Of a stretch of 64,000 nt of DNA, positions 8,911 to 19,146 are shown one piece after another. Below the pieces are notes generated by a model that did no database searches, was not told where the DNA came from, and saw only the letters and a list, made by a program, of their open reading frames with translations. The first letter of the stretch is position 1; each line of letters starts with the position of its first letter. Source of the stretch: Caballeronia sp. dw_276 (GTDB lineage Bacteria; Pseudomonadota; Gammaproteobacteria; Burkholderiales; Burkholderiaceae); assembly GCF_018449635.1 (NCBI RefSeq), contig NZ_JAAVUV010000020.1:1-64000 (forward strand), read 5' to 3'. A program made the position numbers and the translations under genes.

Positions 8911-11900
8911 CAAAGCGCTCCATCTATAAATTGGTCTACTTTTTCGACAGAGTCGCCGAGACCTCGAAAAACGTTTTCCGAAAGTTGTCCTAAAGAGATA
9001 TTGTCCAAAAAAATCTTCGCCGGAACGTCAATTTGATACGCCGATTTAATCCGCCCCTTGAGTTCGAGCGCAATGAGAGAATCAAGTCCGATGTCATGCA
9101 CTCTGTCATCGATCGACAAGCTGTCGGACTCCATGTTCAAGGCAGACGCCAACAGTTGTGCGAGATAGTGCGCTATGCGGCTGATTGCCTCTTGCTTGTC
9201 AAGCGCAAGAAGTTCTTCCCGATGCGGCGCCAATATCTCGCTCCGTTCCTTCCTGGCAGTTCCTTTTCCTTGCTGAATCAAAGAAACAGCCTCGCGAACC
9301 ACGAAAACGCGGCCCGCTCGTTCCTTCAAGGCAGCCCAATCGATGTCCAACGCCAGATAACATCCCGACTGAGCGCTCAAGAGATGGTGCGTCAAGCGTT
9401 CCCCGAAGCGCGGCAGGAACGGGACGACGCCCCATCCCCTGGCCTTCTGAAGTTCGTCATCACGCGCAGCGGCGCCAATCTCGTCCCACGGGCCCCACTG
9501 AATGGTGACGCCAGCGATCTCCGGCGGCAGCCGGGCGACCAGATCATCCAGCAGCGCATTGGCAATGGCGTGATTGGCCTGCCCCGGTGATCCTATGACC
9601 GAAGCAGCAGTGGTATATGCCACGAATCGGCTGAGGCCGTGCTCCTTGAGAGCATGGATCAAGTTGAACGCACCCAACACCTTGGTCGATGCAACCTCGT
9701 CGAGGCTTTCAAGGGTTTGATCTTCGATGAGCCGGTTGTCGAGCACGCCCGCCAAATGAAAGACCGCGTCCACCCGTTTGCCGGATCTCTCGATCTCCTC
9801 GACGCAACGCCTGACCATGTCCTTGTCGCGAACGTCGCAACGATGACTGACTACGGTTACCGAACGGTCACGCAGCGAACTCCACTCCCTTGACTCCAGG
9901 TTGACGGGTTGGCGACTGAGGAGGTCGATGCGCTTTCCACCATGGTCGACTATCCATTTGACGACGCTCATCGCCAGTGGCGAAGAGCCTCCGGATATTA
10001 GATAGGTTGCGGATTCGTCGAGCTTCGTCTCGTCGCCAGTCTGCGGTGCCTTTTTGACAATCCGTCGGGCTGCTCGCTTGCCGTCGGCAAACACAGTGCA
10101 AGCATCGCTCGATGCTCCCAGCAACTCTGATCGCAACTGGGCAACATTCTCGACCTCGATGTATCGAACCTTTTCTGACAGCGTTTCGAACGACAGCGTC
10201 TTGATAGCTGCACATTCAAAGGAAACCGGATGAAACGCGTTCTGCGCGCCAGTAACCTTCACATACGCACCGCTGCACCCCATCTCGGCTACAGCCACCT
10301 TCAGGGCCTTCAGCGCTGGCAGGAACGTCTTGAAGGCGTCATGAAAATGTCCATAGTCGCGGGCGTTGAATGCTTGTTCATGTGACTCCCGCGAAAGGAA
10401 TACCACCGTGCATGGACGCGTGTCACCGTGCAACGCCTTGATTTTATGAATGCGGTCGGTGATGTGCTCCAGAAAGTTGGAAGCAGTGGGAGCAAGGAAA
10501 ACCGGCTCTACATGGCATCCGCTTTGCGCGCGTAACAGTGAAGCAAGGTTGTCAACAATGTCTTCACTATCGCCAACCAGGACGAATGACGCTAATAGCT
10601 GACTCGCGTCGACCAGCTTTTGCGCGACATAGACGACCTGACTCAAAGCCTGCTCGAGCTCATCGACTGGTGCGACCGCAAACCCTGTGCTCTCAAGAAG
10701 AGCGGTCCATTGCCCGTGATTGATCAGAGCGCTATTGCTTGGCGAACGTTGATCCTCGAAGCGCCACCAGCCATCCGTGAGACCAAAGGTCAGGTCCAGC
10801 CAGGCTTGCTGACCATTGCCCTCGAGCAAGAAGGCAAGCCCCCCCTGCCTGGTCAACTCGTTGACGCGAGCAACCGAGGCATTCAGATCCTTGGTTGCAT
10901 GGAGGACGTTCGCTGCAATTACAACGTCATACGTCCCATTCTGAAACCCTTGAGCTTCGACGTCGCGTTCAATGTCGAGAACGCTGAAGCTGACGCCTTC
11001 GCGCGCAAACCTCTCCGCCGCCCGCGCGACAAGCAAAGGCGATATATCTGTGAAGCAGTATTCGAATCGATGTCCGGAAAGTGCGTCCAGCACGAACGAA
11101 GTCGTACTGCCGGTTCCCGCGCCGATCTCAAGAATCCGGATTTTCCGCGACGTATCGATGTTCATCAGGATGCTGTCCACGATTTGGCGATTTATTGCTT
11201 TAGCCATCGGGGCATGCAGATAGACATTTTCGACGATCGACGCATCGCCTTCGGGAAACAGGACGCTGACACCGTCGCGGTCGCCGCGAAGGACAGCCTC
11301 GGCGCTTGTGACTCCGAGCTCAAGAAGGGCCAACTCGTGATGGTTGGCAGATGCCTTTGTGCGCGCCCAGGAGAATATCTGGTCGCGCGTGAGGGAACAG
11401 AGTTGCTCGCCCGAGGCTCCGAATTCCGCGCTTGCGTTGCGTGCGTCATCTGCAGAAGCCGCAAGGTCTTCAATTCGCCGCCACAGGCGAGGAAGCGCAG
11501 GGTCGAACGAGCGACCCGAACTGAGATCACGATGAACTCGCTCCGCAGAGACCCTCGCAACCAGCTCGATGAGCCGTTGGTCACCAAGCGCCACATCGAT
11601 TTGATCTGCTGCAAGCCTTTCGCGCACCGGAATCCGGTCGGATCCGCATACGCCGGCGTAAAGGATCTCGTCCAGCGCATAAGAATACAGGCAGTCTTCC
11701 TCTGCTCTTTGCACGTGCCGGAGAAGTCGCCCCTGGTCGATTTGCCGTACAGTCAAGCCGTCTACGCGAAGCACCACCTTACCTTTTTCGTCGACGAGCA
11801 CAGCTTCGCCCGTGACCATCGAGCTGGACGCGTCGTCCGATTTTTCCGCTCGTGCATAGCAGGTGAATCTGCTTCCCTTGATGACCGGCGCAGCAGTTAC

Positions 11901-14900
11901 GCCACGCACGGCAAACGGAACGTAGGTCTTATTCTCCGACAGCCCGACAAGCGGCAGTGCGCCGATAACCTGAAAGCAAGCATCCAGAAGACCGGGTTCG
12001 ATCGAGAAAGGAGACGATTTCGATCCCGCGCTCCGCTCGAAATCGACAATTGCGTAGCCGCCCGCGAGCTCAATGGAGCGACACCACCTGAAAGAGGGAC
12101 CCAGGACGAGACTGGCCATGGAAGCAAACCGAGCATAGAACTCTTCGCCTGAAACAGTATGCGATCCCGTTCGAAGCGCATTCCTGGCACGGTCAATAAA
12201 TTCCGCACAATCGTCGAACGTTGAAAGGGTTTTTACTTCACCAATCGCATGAGTTTGCGGATCCGCGAGCTCACTTGAGTTCTTGACAAAGCTCACGGTC
12301 GCGAACTCTACCTTCCCCGCCACTTCCTGGAAAACAGTCTGCAAAACACGATGGACGCCGTCCCGGCAGATCGCAGCTTCAGTGAATTGAATGTCCCGCA
12401 ATCCGCGCAACGGTCGATCGCCGTAGCATCCATTTTGGGCATCAAGGGCGTAGACGCAATGCATGGCGCCAGGCGCCAGGTACTCGCCGAAAATCACGTG
12501 ATCTTGCACATATTCGTGCGTCTGAATCGAGAATTCGTGCTCTGCCAAGCGCCAGTCCTGATTTGGCGAGACGACAAAATGCATGTCTCCTGTGCTCGCC
12601 TGGCGTGGGGAGTTTCCTGGCTTTGCCAAAGGCGGCGTGCACGCCTTTCCGGTGGGGTAAGCGGGCAGCTCACCAAAAAGCGATGCGAGCTGTTTTCTGG
12701 AAAAAAGCGCCGACCACTCCACATTGATTCCGAGCGTGAACAGTTCGCCCAGCGTCGTCACGAAGTCTTTCTTGCGAAGTCTTGAGGAAAGACCTTCCCA
12801 GGCGACGAAGCTGTGTTCCTGGGCGTTCGGGAATGAGCGGGAAACGCAATCCGAGAGAATCGAATTACCTCCTAGCTCAATGAAACAACAAGGCCCGCTG
12901 TTGGCGACGACCTTCGCAGCATCGAAGAAATTTACTGGTTCGAGCATCTGCCGCTGCCAATACTCCGGCGTCGTGAAGATCGCGTCCTCCTCTTGCCCAG
13001 TCAGTGTGGAGACGATGCGCATCTGCGGACGATTCGATTTTTTGCTCTGCAGGAAGCGCGCGAAGTCCGTCGCCGCACCATGCATCGCCATCGAATGGAA
13101 ACGGTAGCGGACCGTCAGTTCGATCGACGTAATGTCCATGTCGGACAGGATTCGGGCGAAATGGGAGATATCTTCTGCGCAACCGCTAACCGTTGTGAGC
13201 TCCTCTTCATTGATGGCCGCGATCTCGATTGCGAGATTGGCCTCGCGAATGAGTTGCTTCACCTTCCCGGCATTGACGCGCACCGCCAACATCCGGCCAT
13301 GATGAGACGGCTGATCCATCAGCCTCGCTCTCTCGAGCACGATATCGCACGCGTCCTCGATATCCCACAAGCCCGCAATAGTGCATGCCACGAGCTCGCC
13401 GACACTGTGGCCAATCAAGTAATCAGCCGTGACGCCTAAAGCTGCCAGGGTGCGCGCGAGCGCATATCCATACGCGAACAGTGCAGCCTGGGTGTACACC
13501 GTGCTTTCCGACAACGAATCGTCGAGCGCATTCCACATGATCTCCTTGATATCCACACCGATCCGCGACGAAAGGCGCTTCGTCACCAGATCGAACTCCG
13601 TCGCGAAAATGTCGCAACTGGAGTGAAGCGAGCGCGCCATTCCACGATACTGCGCACCCTGACCCGGGAAGAGGAAAACCACGGACGGTCTGGCCCGGCC
13701 ACTGGCGACGCTGGCGTCGTATGCGGCGAGGGACTGTGTCAACGTATGTCGCGTCGACGAGTCAAAGACCGCTCGATGCTTCTGCGCGGGACGAACCAGG
13801 TTGAGCGCTGCCGCAACGTCTTGCGCATCGACATCGGCACGTCGATCGACGAACGCCTTCAAGTCGGCCACGCTTTGAGTAAGCGAGTCACGCGAATGAG
13901 CTGAAACGGCTAACACACCGCAAGGCACGTCGCGAACGGCATTCGGCGATTTTGGCGGCGCCTCCACGATGATCGAGGCGTTGGTTCCGGAGAAACCAAA
14001 CGCATTTACCGCCGCTACGAGCCGCTCGCGGCCGGCCAGGTCCACCGGCGCTCGCGGGATCGCAATTGATGTATCGACCTGAGCGATCGCCGGATTCAGC
14101 TCCAGCAGGCCATATTGCGGGCTGAGCGTCCGGGAACGGAACACGGTGAGCGCTTTTAGAATGCTGACCACACCCGCGGCTGCCTCGGTGTGACCGAACT
14201 GCGACTTGATCGACGACACCCAAAAAGGATCAAGCCGGCTTTTCGCGTCGCACTTGCCGCCATAGACGGATGATATTGCCTCGAACTCAATTGGGTCGCC
14301 CAGGCTGGTCCCTGTTCCGTGTGCTTCGATCCAGTCGATCTGCGAGGGACTCATGCCAGCATTGGAAAGCGCATCGCGCATGACGTCCTGTTGTGCATTG
14401 CCGCTTGGAACGGTCAGGCCAGCACTCATCGCGTTGTGATTCATTGCGACGCCGCGCAGTATCCCGAGGATGTTGTCGCCGTCTCGTTCGGCGTCGGACA
14501 AGCGTTTCAAAAGGACCAGACCGGCGCCCTCCGCTCGGACATACCCGTTCGCTCGCGCGTCGAAAACCCGACAGACGCCCTCCGGTGAAAGCATTCCTAT
14601 TTCGGTGAGGATCTGGTTTCTCGCGGCATCGAGCATTACATTGAAACCACCTGCGATAGCTTGGTCGCATTTGCCAGCTCTCAATGCTTCCGTGGCGAGT
14701 GCGATCGAAACGAGCGACGAGGAGCACGCACTATCGATGACAAGTGAAGGGCCGCTCAGGTTGAAGCAAAAACTTACACGTCCGGAAATCACATTCGCCG
14801 CGTTGCCTGTAGGCAAATACATGCGGTCGCGCTCCGGCAGCACGTCTGCGATGCTGTGACCATATGAATTGTCCGAGACTCCGAGAATCACCGCAGTCTT

Positions 14901-15299
14901 TGAGTTCGCGTAGCTGCCGCGTGGTATGCCGGCTGCTTCAAAAAGCTCCCAGGACAGCTTCAAGGCGAGACGTTGCTGCGGCTCCATGCATTGCGCTTCG
15001 CGCGGGGAGATGCCGAAAAGTAGCGGATCAAAGTCGAAAACGTCATCGATAAGACCGCCGACCACGCCGGAGCGCATCGACATATCCCGATTGAAGAGAT
15101 CCGCTGGAAGTGGACCCAGCACCGTCGCTTCTTCAGCGAGCGCGTCCGCGAGACCTGCTATAGAGCGTATTCCGCCAGGCAAGCGACAAACGGCTCCGAC
15201 GATCGCGATCGAGTCAGGTTTGTCCGACATCGGAGTCACCGGCAGGGTTTCGTCATCTCGAACGGCGTTGAAAAACAATGCATCCATGATTGAGTCCAT
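8910..15299 (-). CDS. Type I PKS module: KS-AT-DH-cMT-KR(degenerate)-ACP
   Basis: A 2129-residue modular polyketide synthase. KS (about 30-450) has Cys192, His327 and His370. AT (about 540-840) has GHSVGE with Ser632; the specificity motif reads YRFH (732-735) with Phe in the third place, which together with GHSV favours malonyl-CoA. DH (about 910-1190) keeps HxxxGxxxxP (His934, Gly938, Pro943) and Asp1106. A C-methyltransferase follows (EIGAGTG near 1391), then a KR pair (about 1565-1990), then the ACP (GLDS, Ser2074). The KR looks dead: the nucleotide loop reads SGGSSPLA, the catalytic Ser is Thr1897 and the catalytic Tyr is His1910 (codon CAC). No enoylreductase is seen. It lies 4 bp after the AT-less PKS and overlaps the NRPS start. 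It likely extends the chain by an alpha-methylated C2 unit. The DH may act on beta-hydroxy groups made by the upstream KR. Confidence 0.95.
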   Translation of the reverse strand: MDSIMDALFFNAVRDDETLPVTPMSDKPDSIAIVGAVCRLPGGIRSIAGLADALAEEATVLGPLPADLFNRDMSMRSGVVGGLIDDVFDFDPLLFGISPREAQCMEPQQRLALKLSWELFEAAGIPRGSYANSKTAVILGVSDNSYGHSIADVLPERDRMYLPTGNAANVISGRVSFCFNLSGPSLVIDSACSSSLVSIALATEALRAGKCDQAIAGGFNVMLDAARNQILTEIGMLSPEGVCRVFDARANGYVRAEGAGLVLLKRLSDAERDGDNILGILRGVAMNHNAMSAGLTVPSGNAQQDVMRDALSNAGMSPSQIDWIEAHGTGTSLGDPIEFEAISSVYGGKCDAKSRLDPFWVSSIKSQFGHTEAAAGVVSILKALTVFRSRTLSPQYGLLELNPAIAQVDTSIAIPRAPVDLAGRERLVAAVNAFGFSGTNASIIVEAPPKSPNAVRDVPCGVLAVSAHSRDSLTQSVADLKAFVDRRADVDAQDVAAALNLVRPAQKHRAVFDSSTRHTLTQSLAAYDASVASGRARPSVVFLFPGQGAQYRGMARSLHSSCDIFATEFDLVTKRLSSRIGVDIKEIMWNALDDSLSESTVYTQAALFAYGYALARTLAALGVTADYLIGHSVGELVACTIAGLWDIEDACDIVLERARLMDQPSHHGRMLAVRVNAGKVKQLIREANLAIEIAAINEEELTTVSGCAEDISHFARILSDMDITSIELTVRYRFHSMAMHGAATDFARFLQSKKSNRPQMRIVSTLTGQEEDAIFTTPEYWQRQMLEPVNFFDAAKVVANSGPCCFIELGGNSILSDCVSRSFPNAQEHSFVAWEGLSSRLRKKDFVTTLGELFTLGINVEWSALFSRKQLASLFGELPAYPTGKACTPPLAKPGNSPRQASTGDMHFVVSPNQDWRLAEHEFSIQTHEYVQDHVIFGEYLAPGAMHCVYALDAQNGCYGDRPLRGLRDIQFTEAAICRDGVHRVLQTVFQEVAGKVEFATVSFVKNSSELADPQTHAIGEVKTLSTFDDCAEFIDRARNALRTGSHTVSGEEFYARFASMASLVLGPSFRWCRSIELAGGYAIVDFERSAGSKSSPFSIEPGLLDACFQVIGALPLVGLSENKTYVPFAVRGVTAAPVIKGSRFTCYARAEKSDDASSSMVTGEAVLVDEKGKVVLRVDGLTVRQIDQGRLLRHVQRAEEDCLYSYALDEILYAGVCGSDRIPVRERLAADQIDVALGDQRLIELVARVSAERVHRDLSSGRSFDPALPRLWRRIEDLAASADDARNASAEFGASGEQLCSLTRDQIFSWARTKASANHHELALLELGVTSAEAVLRGDRDGVSVLFPEGDASIVENVYLHAPMAKAINRQIVDSILMNIDTSRKIRILEIGAGTGSTTSFVLDALSGHRFEYCFTDISPLLVARAAERFAREGVSFSVLDIERDVEAQGFQNGTYDVVIAANVLHATKDLNASVARVNELTRQGGLAFLLEGNGQQAWLDLTFGLTDGWWRFEDQRSPSNSALINHGQWTALLESTGFAVAPVDELEQALSQVVYVAQKLVDASQLLASFVLVGDSEDIVDNLASLLRAQSGCHVEPVFLAPTASNFLEHITDRIHKIKALHGDTRPCTVVFLSRESHEQAFNARDYGHFHDAFKTFLPALKALKVAVAEMGCSGAYVKVTGAQNAFHPVSFECAAIKTLSFETLSEKVRYIEVENVAQLRSELLGASSDACTVFADGKRAARRIVKKAPQTGDETKLDESATYLISGGSSPLAMSVVKWIVDHGGKRIDLLSRQPVNLESREWSSLRDRSVTVVSHRCDVRDKDMVRRCVEEIERSGKRVDAVFHLAGVLDNRLIEDQTLESLDEVASTKVLGAFNLIHALKEHGLSRFVAYTTAASVIGSPGQANHAIANALLDDLVARLPPEIAGVTIQWGPWDEIGAAARDDELQKARGWGVVPFLPRFGERLTHHLLSAQSGCYLALDIDWAALKERAGRVFVVREAVSLIQQGKGTARKERSEILAPHREELLALDKQEAISRIAHYLAQLLASALNMESDSLSIDDRVHDIGLDSLIALELKGRIKSAYQIDVPAKIFLDNISLGQLSENVFRGLGDSVEKVDQFIDGAL

Positions 15300-15303
15300 T
15301 CGT

Positions 15304-18300
15304 TCATTTGATGGTAGCGGGTGACGCGCTTTCGAACGACGCTACCGTCATTTCAGCGATCAACTTGGAGACGAGATTTATCGTCGGAGCGTTGAACAAG
15401 TCATTTGCAGAAAGGTCGACGCCAAACTCCTTGCCCAGGACGGACTTGAGTTCAAGTATCGCGAGCGAGTTGAGTCCTAATGAATAGAAGCCTTTGTCAA
15501 GGTCGCCATTCGAATCGAGCTGCAGCTTTTCCCTCGTTTTGAGGTGGTTCAGAATGAACTGGACAATCGAGCCCTGCGAGGCGGCTTTGCGCACTTGCGC
15601 CTTTGCAACCGATGAATTAACCGCTGCTCGCCTCTCTACGATCTCCCTGAACAGGGACGCAGCTCGCGTGAGACTTGAAGCTGTTGCCGCCGGATCCAGA
15701 TCCGCCACGACGTACCGGTCCGTGCTCGTCGCGAACAGTTGCTCGAGGCAATCCAGTCCACGCTCGTGAGACAGCGGACGCAGGCCAATTGTCTCCAGCT
15801 TCGAAAGGTCGTCGATGGCCTGCGCCATGCGGCTGTCGCGCCAAATGCTCCACAGATGACACGTGATCCTGGGAGAGTCTGCCCCAAACGGGCTGGAGCG
15901 TGCGGTGATTCCGTTCAGGAATCCGTTGGCCATCGCGTAAGGCGCGTGACCAGCGAGGCCCCAAAGGGAGGAGACCGAAGAGAACAGATACACACTCGAT
16001 ATGCGTTCGCCGAATGCATCGACGAGGTTGAGAAAACCGTCGACCTTGGGCCGCCACACTGCGTCGAAATCTTCGCGGGGCAAATCTGCCATCCGGGAGG
16101 CCGAGCCAAGAACGCCAGCAGCATGGAACAGCGTGTAAGTTCGGCTTCGGTCGAGCGTCTTGCTCAGTCGGGAAACGACCGGTTGATCGAGCAAATCGCA
16201 GCAAACGTATTGGGCGCTGGCACCCTTGGCGGATGCCTCTGCGACGAACGCGGACACAGCCTCCGTTGGTGCACTCTTGCCGACCAGGATCAGATCCTTC
16301 ACGCCTTGTCGAAGAAGACGGTGCGCCACTCCGAGCGCGAGAGTGGACGCCGCGCCGGAGATAATCGCGCCATGACGAGCATCGGCTGAAACAGGGCCGC
16401 CACGCGGCGCTGCGTAAGGAACGGGAGTCAGGCGCTTGACGAAAACGTCGCCTTTCTGAATGCGAGCGTAAAGTTCGACGCGCGAAAGGCCGTTTTCAAC
16501 GAGCGCGGTCAACGCGTCGAAACTCTTCCGATCGCCAAAATCGTCCACGGCGATCAGCATGCCGCTCGCATGGGGAATTTCGAGCGCCAACGTTGCCATG
16601 AGCCCACTCAAACTGCCGAACAGTGGTTCGCCGCCAGGAGAACTCATATCGACCGCGATATGCAACGAAAGTGCGCTTTTGTCAAAGGCCGCCATCGCGC
16701 GACAAATCGACAGGGCGTCCCAGCAGATTTGCCCGATCTCGCGCAACTGCTGCGCACGAAGACACAGCACAACGGAACGGGGGGTTAGAGCCGAAAGCGA
16801 AGACGTGAGCTCGCCGGCATCTGTGAACACTACGACGCCTGAATCGCCGAACACCGGCTCCGGCACCTGGGCGGAGCGCGGGGTACAAAAAACGATAGAG
16901 CCAGGTTCGACGGACGCTACTTCGACCGGCCGCCAGATATCGCGATAAAGCAGCGAACTGAGGGCGTCGGGAGGAGAAGGCGTATGGCTCTCGGAGCTGC
17001 CGGCCGCCCCCTTTTCCTGATGGTAATGTTCGACTCGCTCGAAGGGGTACAAAGGCGTTGCACGCACCGCGGGACGTGCCGTTCGAAGTCTCGGCGGCGA
17101 GTCGAGAATCCCCAGGCTATAAAGCACGCCGAATGTCGTCAGCGTATTGCAATACTTGCTTTGTCCATACGCTTTGGCAAATTCCGGATTCGTGATCCGC
17201 AGCTCGTCCGAAATCGAAAGCACGAGTGTGCCGTCGAGTGCTTTCGGTTCAACGCACGCAATTGTGTTGAAGCGGCTTATAAACTGCGAGTCCGGCTTGG
17301 CCGGATACCGGGGGCCAGTCGGCGTTCGATGTGCTTCTCCCTGGCCGCTGAGTGGGGCCAGCCGATCCGGCGCAAGATGCGACGCGACCAGATGAAACAG
17401 CGCTGCAGCTGTCTTTGAAGATAGATGTTCACCGGCCCTGGTGGCGAGATCAAATGCCGTTCCGAAAAGATCGAACGCGCGATAGGCATCGAGCAGCTCG
17501 TCCGAAGCTTCTGACGCGTCTGCCGAACAGAAGGAAGCTAGCTTCCAACGCGTACTCGCAGCAGCTGAAGGACTCCTTGACAATGCATGCAAGGCATTGC
17601 GCACTCCTTTTTTCAACCCGTTCACGTCTTCGGCAAGCAACGAGATGCGCTTTTCGTGATGGTCGAAATACTGTGCTTCTTGTGCGACGTATGAAAATGA
17701 AACCCCGCCACCGGCGTCCGAAGCTTCCAGTAGCCGTTCGAGCTGGGTCAGTCGTATTTCAAGAGCGGACGCAGTTTTCGCGGAAATACCAATCAAGGAA
17801 GGACCGGAGATAGCTGCGGACGGCGTCGACTCGGCATTTGGCGCGGATTCGATCAACGCATGAGCGTTCCCGCCGCCGAAGCCAAACGAGCTGACCGCGA
17901 CTCTGACCGTCGCGCTCGGGTCAAGCGCTGTTGACGTCTTATTGATAAGAACGTCGTCGCAGTATTGGGCGATGAGCGGATTGATTTCCTCGAAATTACT
18001 TTGCGGCGGGGCCAACCGATGCTTCGCGACAAGGACGGCCTTGATGAAACCGGCGACTCCGGCGGCAGCCTCGCAATGTCCGATATTTGCCTTCACGGAG
18101 CCAATGCGGACCGGACCGGCGGAGAATTTTTTGATCTGTGAGGAAAGTGAGCGAATTTCGATCGGATCGCCCAGCTTCGTGCCGGTTCCATGCGCCTCGA
18201 TATAGTCGAGACGGGTTTCATGTAGCCCGGAGCGTAGCCAGCATGCGGCAATCAATTCTGCCTGAGAGGCCGGGTTGGGCGCTGTCAAACCATACGAAGT

Positions 18301-19143
18301 ACCGTTATGGTTGGTTGCAACCGACTTCACGACAGCGTGGATTTGATTGCCGTCGGCCTGTGCATCGGCCAATCGCTTCAGCATGACAAGTCCACACCCT
18401 TCGCCGCGTACATAACCGTTCGCGCGCGAATCGAACGGCCGGCATTGACCGTCCGGCGACAACATGTTCGCGCTCATGAACGCGACAGTGGAAAGGTGAT
18501 TCAGTATGAGATTTACCCCTCCGGCAATCGCAATGTCCACGGCTCCCGATTCCAACGCATCGCAGGCGAGTCCGATGGCCGTGAGCGATGAAGAACAGGC
18601 GGTGTCCACCGCCAACGCGGGACCGTGCCAATTGAAGTGATAGGCTACCCTTCCAACCGTTGTCGCCGCCGAATTCCCAACCGCGTGATGGATTGAAATA
18701 CGATCTCTCGCGCCGAGGCGCCCAATGATGTCGTGCAGATAATCCGCATTGCTGATGCCGACAAAAAGCCCAACCCTCGCGCCTTCAATATCGGTGCTTG
18801 CAACAAGGGACGACTCCAACAGGTGCACGACGGCCTCAAGAAGCACTCGCGCCTGCGGATCCATCGCCTCTGCTTCGCGCCCGGATATCCGAAAGAATTT
18901 GTTATCGAACGCATATGGGTTGCTGATCAATCCAGCGGTAGACGCGGCTTTCAAGTCCATGCCAAAACGTGCGCACGCGTCTGCAAGCATCTGATGGAAC
19001 GGGCGCCCGCTTGTTGCGGAGAAGCACGACTCACCGTTGCGGATGACGTCCCAGTAATCCGCGACGCTCTCCGCACCGGGAAAACGACAGTGCATGCCAA
19101 CGACGGCAACATCCAGTGCGCCCATCGACGGGTTTGGGGACAC
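15304..19143 (-). CDS. AT-less type I PKS module: KS-KR-ACP
   Basis: A 1279-residue polyketide synthase. KS (about 10-435) is complete: TACSSS with Cys183, EAHGTG with His318, NIGH with His356. Residues 440-720 should hold an acyltransferase, but no GHSxG motif occurs. The KS-side linker and a post-AT linker (PLYPFERVEHY, 698-706) remain, as if an AT had been eroded or replaced by a docking region. The KR (about 730-1150) keeps Lys1033, Ser1056 and Tyr1069, but its cofactor loop (SGAASTLALG, 929-938) lacks the usual glycines. The ACP site is LGLNS with Ser1226; Asn replaces the usual Asp. The start is a GTG, 3 bp after the hydroxylase gene, with GAGG upstream; an ATG at residue 7 is possible. 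It probably takes the fatty acyl starter. Its extender must be loaded in trans, by the AT of the next PKS or a free AT elsewhere. Confidence 0.94.
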   Translation of the reverse strand: MSPNPSMGALDVAVVGMHCRFPGAESVADYWDVIRNGESCFSATSGRPFHQMLADACARFGMDLKAASTAGLISNPYAFDNKFFRISGREAEAMDPQARVLLEAVVHLLESSLVASTDIEGARVGLFVGISNADYLHDIIGRLGARDRISIHHAVGNSAATTVGRVAYHFNWHGPALAVDTACSSSLTAIGLACDALESGAVDIAIAGGVNLILNHLSTVAFMSANMLSPDGQCRPFDSRANGYVRGEGCGLVMLKRLADAQADGNQIHAVVKSVATNHNGTSYGLTAPNPASQAELIAACWLRSGLHETRLDYIEAHGTGTKLGDPIEIRSLSSQIKKFSAGPVRIGSVKANIGHCEAAAGVAGFIKAVLVAKHRLAPPQSNFEEINPLIAQYCDDVLINKTSTALDPSATVRVAVSSFGFGGGNAHALIESAPNAESTPSAAISGPSLIGISAKTASALEIRLTQLERLLEASDAGGGVSFSYVAQEAQYFDHHEKRISLLAEDVNGLKKGVRNALHALSRSPSAAASTRWKLASFCSADASEASDELLDAYRAFDLFGTAFDLATRAGEHLSSKTAAALFHLVASHLAPDRLAPLSGQGEAHRTPTGPRYPAKPDSQFISRFNTIACVEPKALDGTLVLSISDELRITNPEFAKAYGQSKYCNTLTTFGVLYSLGILDSPPRLRTARPAVRATPLYPFERVEHYHQEKGAAGSSESHTPSPPDALSSLLYRDIWRPVEVASVEPGSIVFCTPRSAQVPEPVFGDSGVVVFTDAGELTSSLSALTPRSVVLCLRAQQLREIGQICWDALSICRAMAAFDKSALSLHIAVDMSSPGGEPLFGSLSGLMATLALEIPHASGMLIAVDDFGDRKSFDALTALVENGLSRVELYARIQKGDVFVKRLTPVPYAAPRGGPVSADARHGAIISGAASTLALGVAHRLLRQGVKDLILVGKSAPTEAVSAFVAEASAKGASAQYVCCDLLDQPVVSRLSKTLDRSRTYTLFHAAGVLGSASRMADLPREDFDAVWRPKVDGFLNLVDAFGERISSVYLFSSVSSLWGLAGHAPYAMANGFLNGITARSSPFGADSPRITCHLWSIWRDSRMAQAIDDLSKLETIGLRPLSHERGLDCLEQLFATSTDRYVVADLDPAATASSLTRAASLFREIVERRAAVNSSVAKAQVRKAASQGSIVQFILNHLKTREKLQLDSNGDLDKGFYSLGLNSLAILELKSVLGKEFGVDLSANDLFNAPTINLVSKLIAEMTVASFESASPATIK

Positions 19144-19146
19144 GGC

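Noticed and set aside
10620-12152. 510-codon plus-strand frame opposite the second PKS
   Set aside because: Antisense shadow of the MT/DH part of a clear PKS; no recognisable motif.
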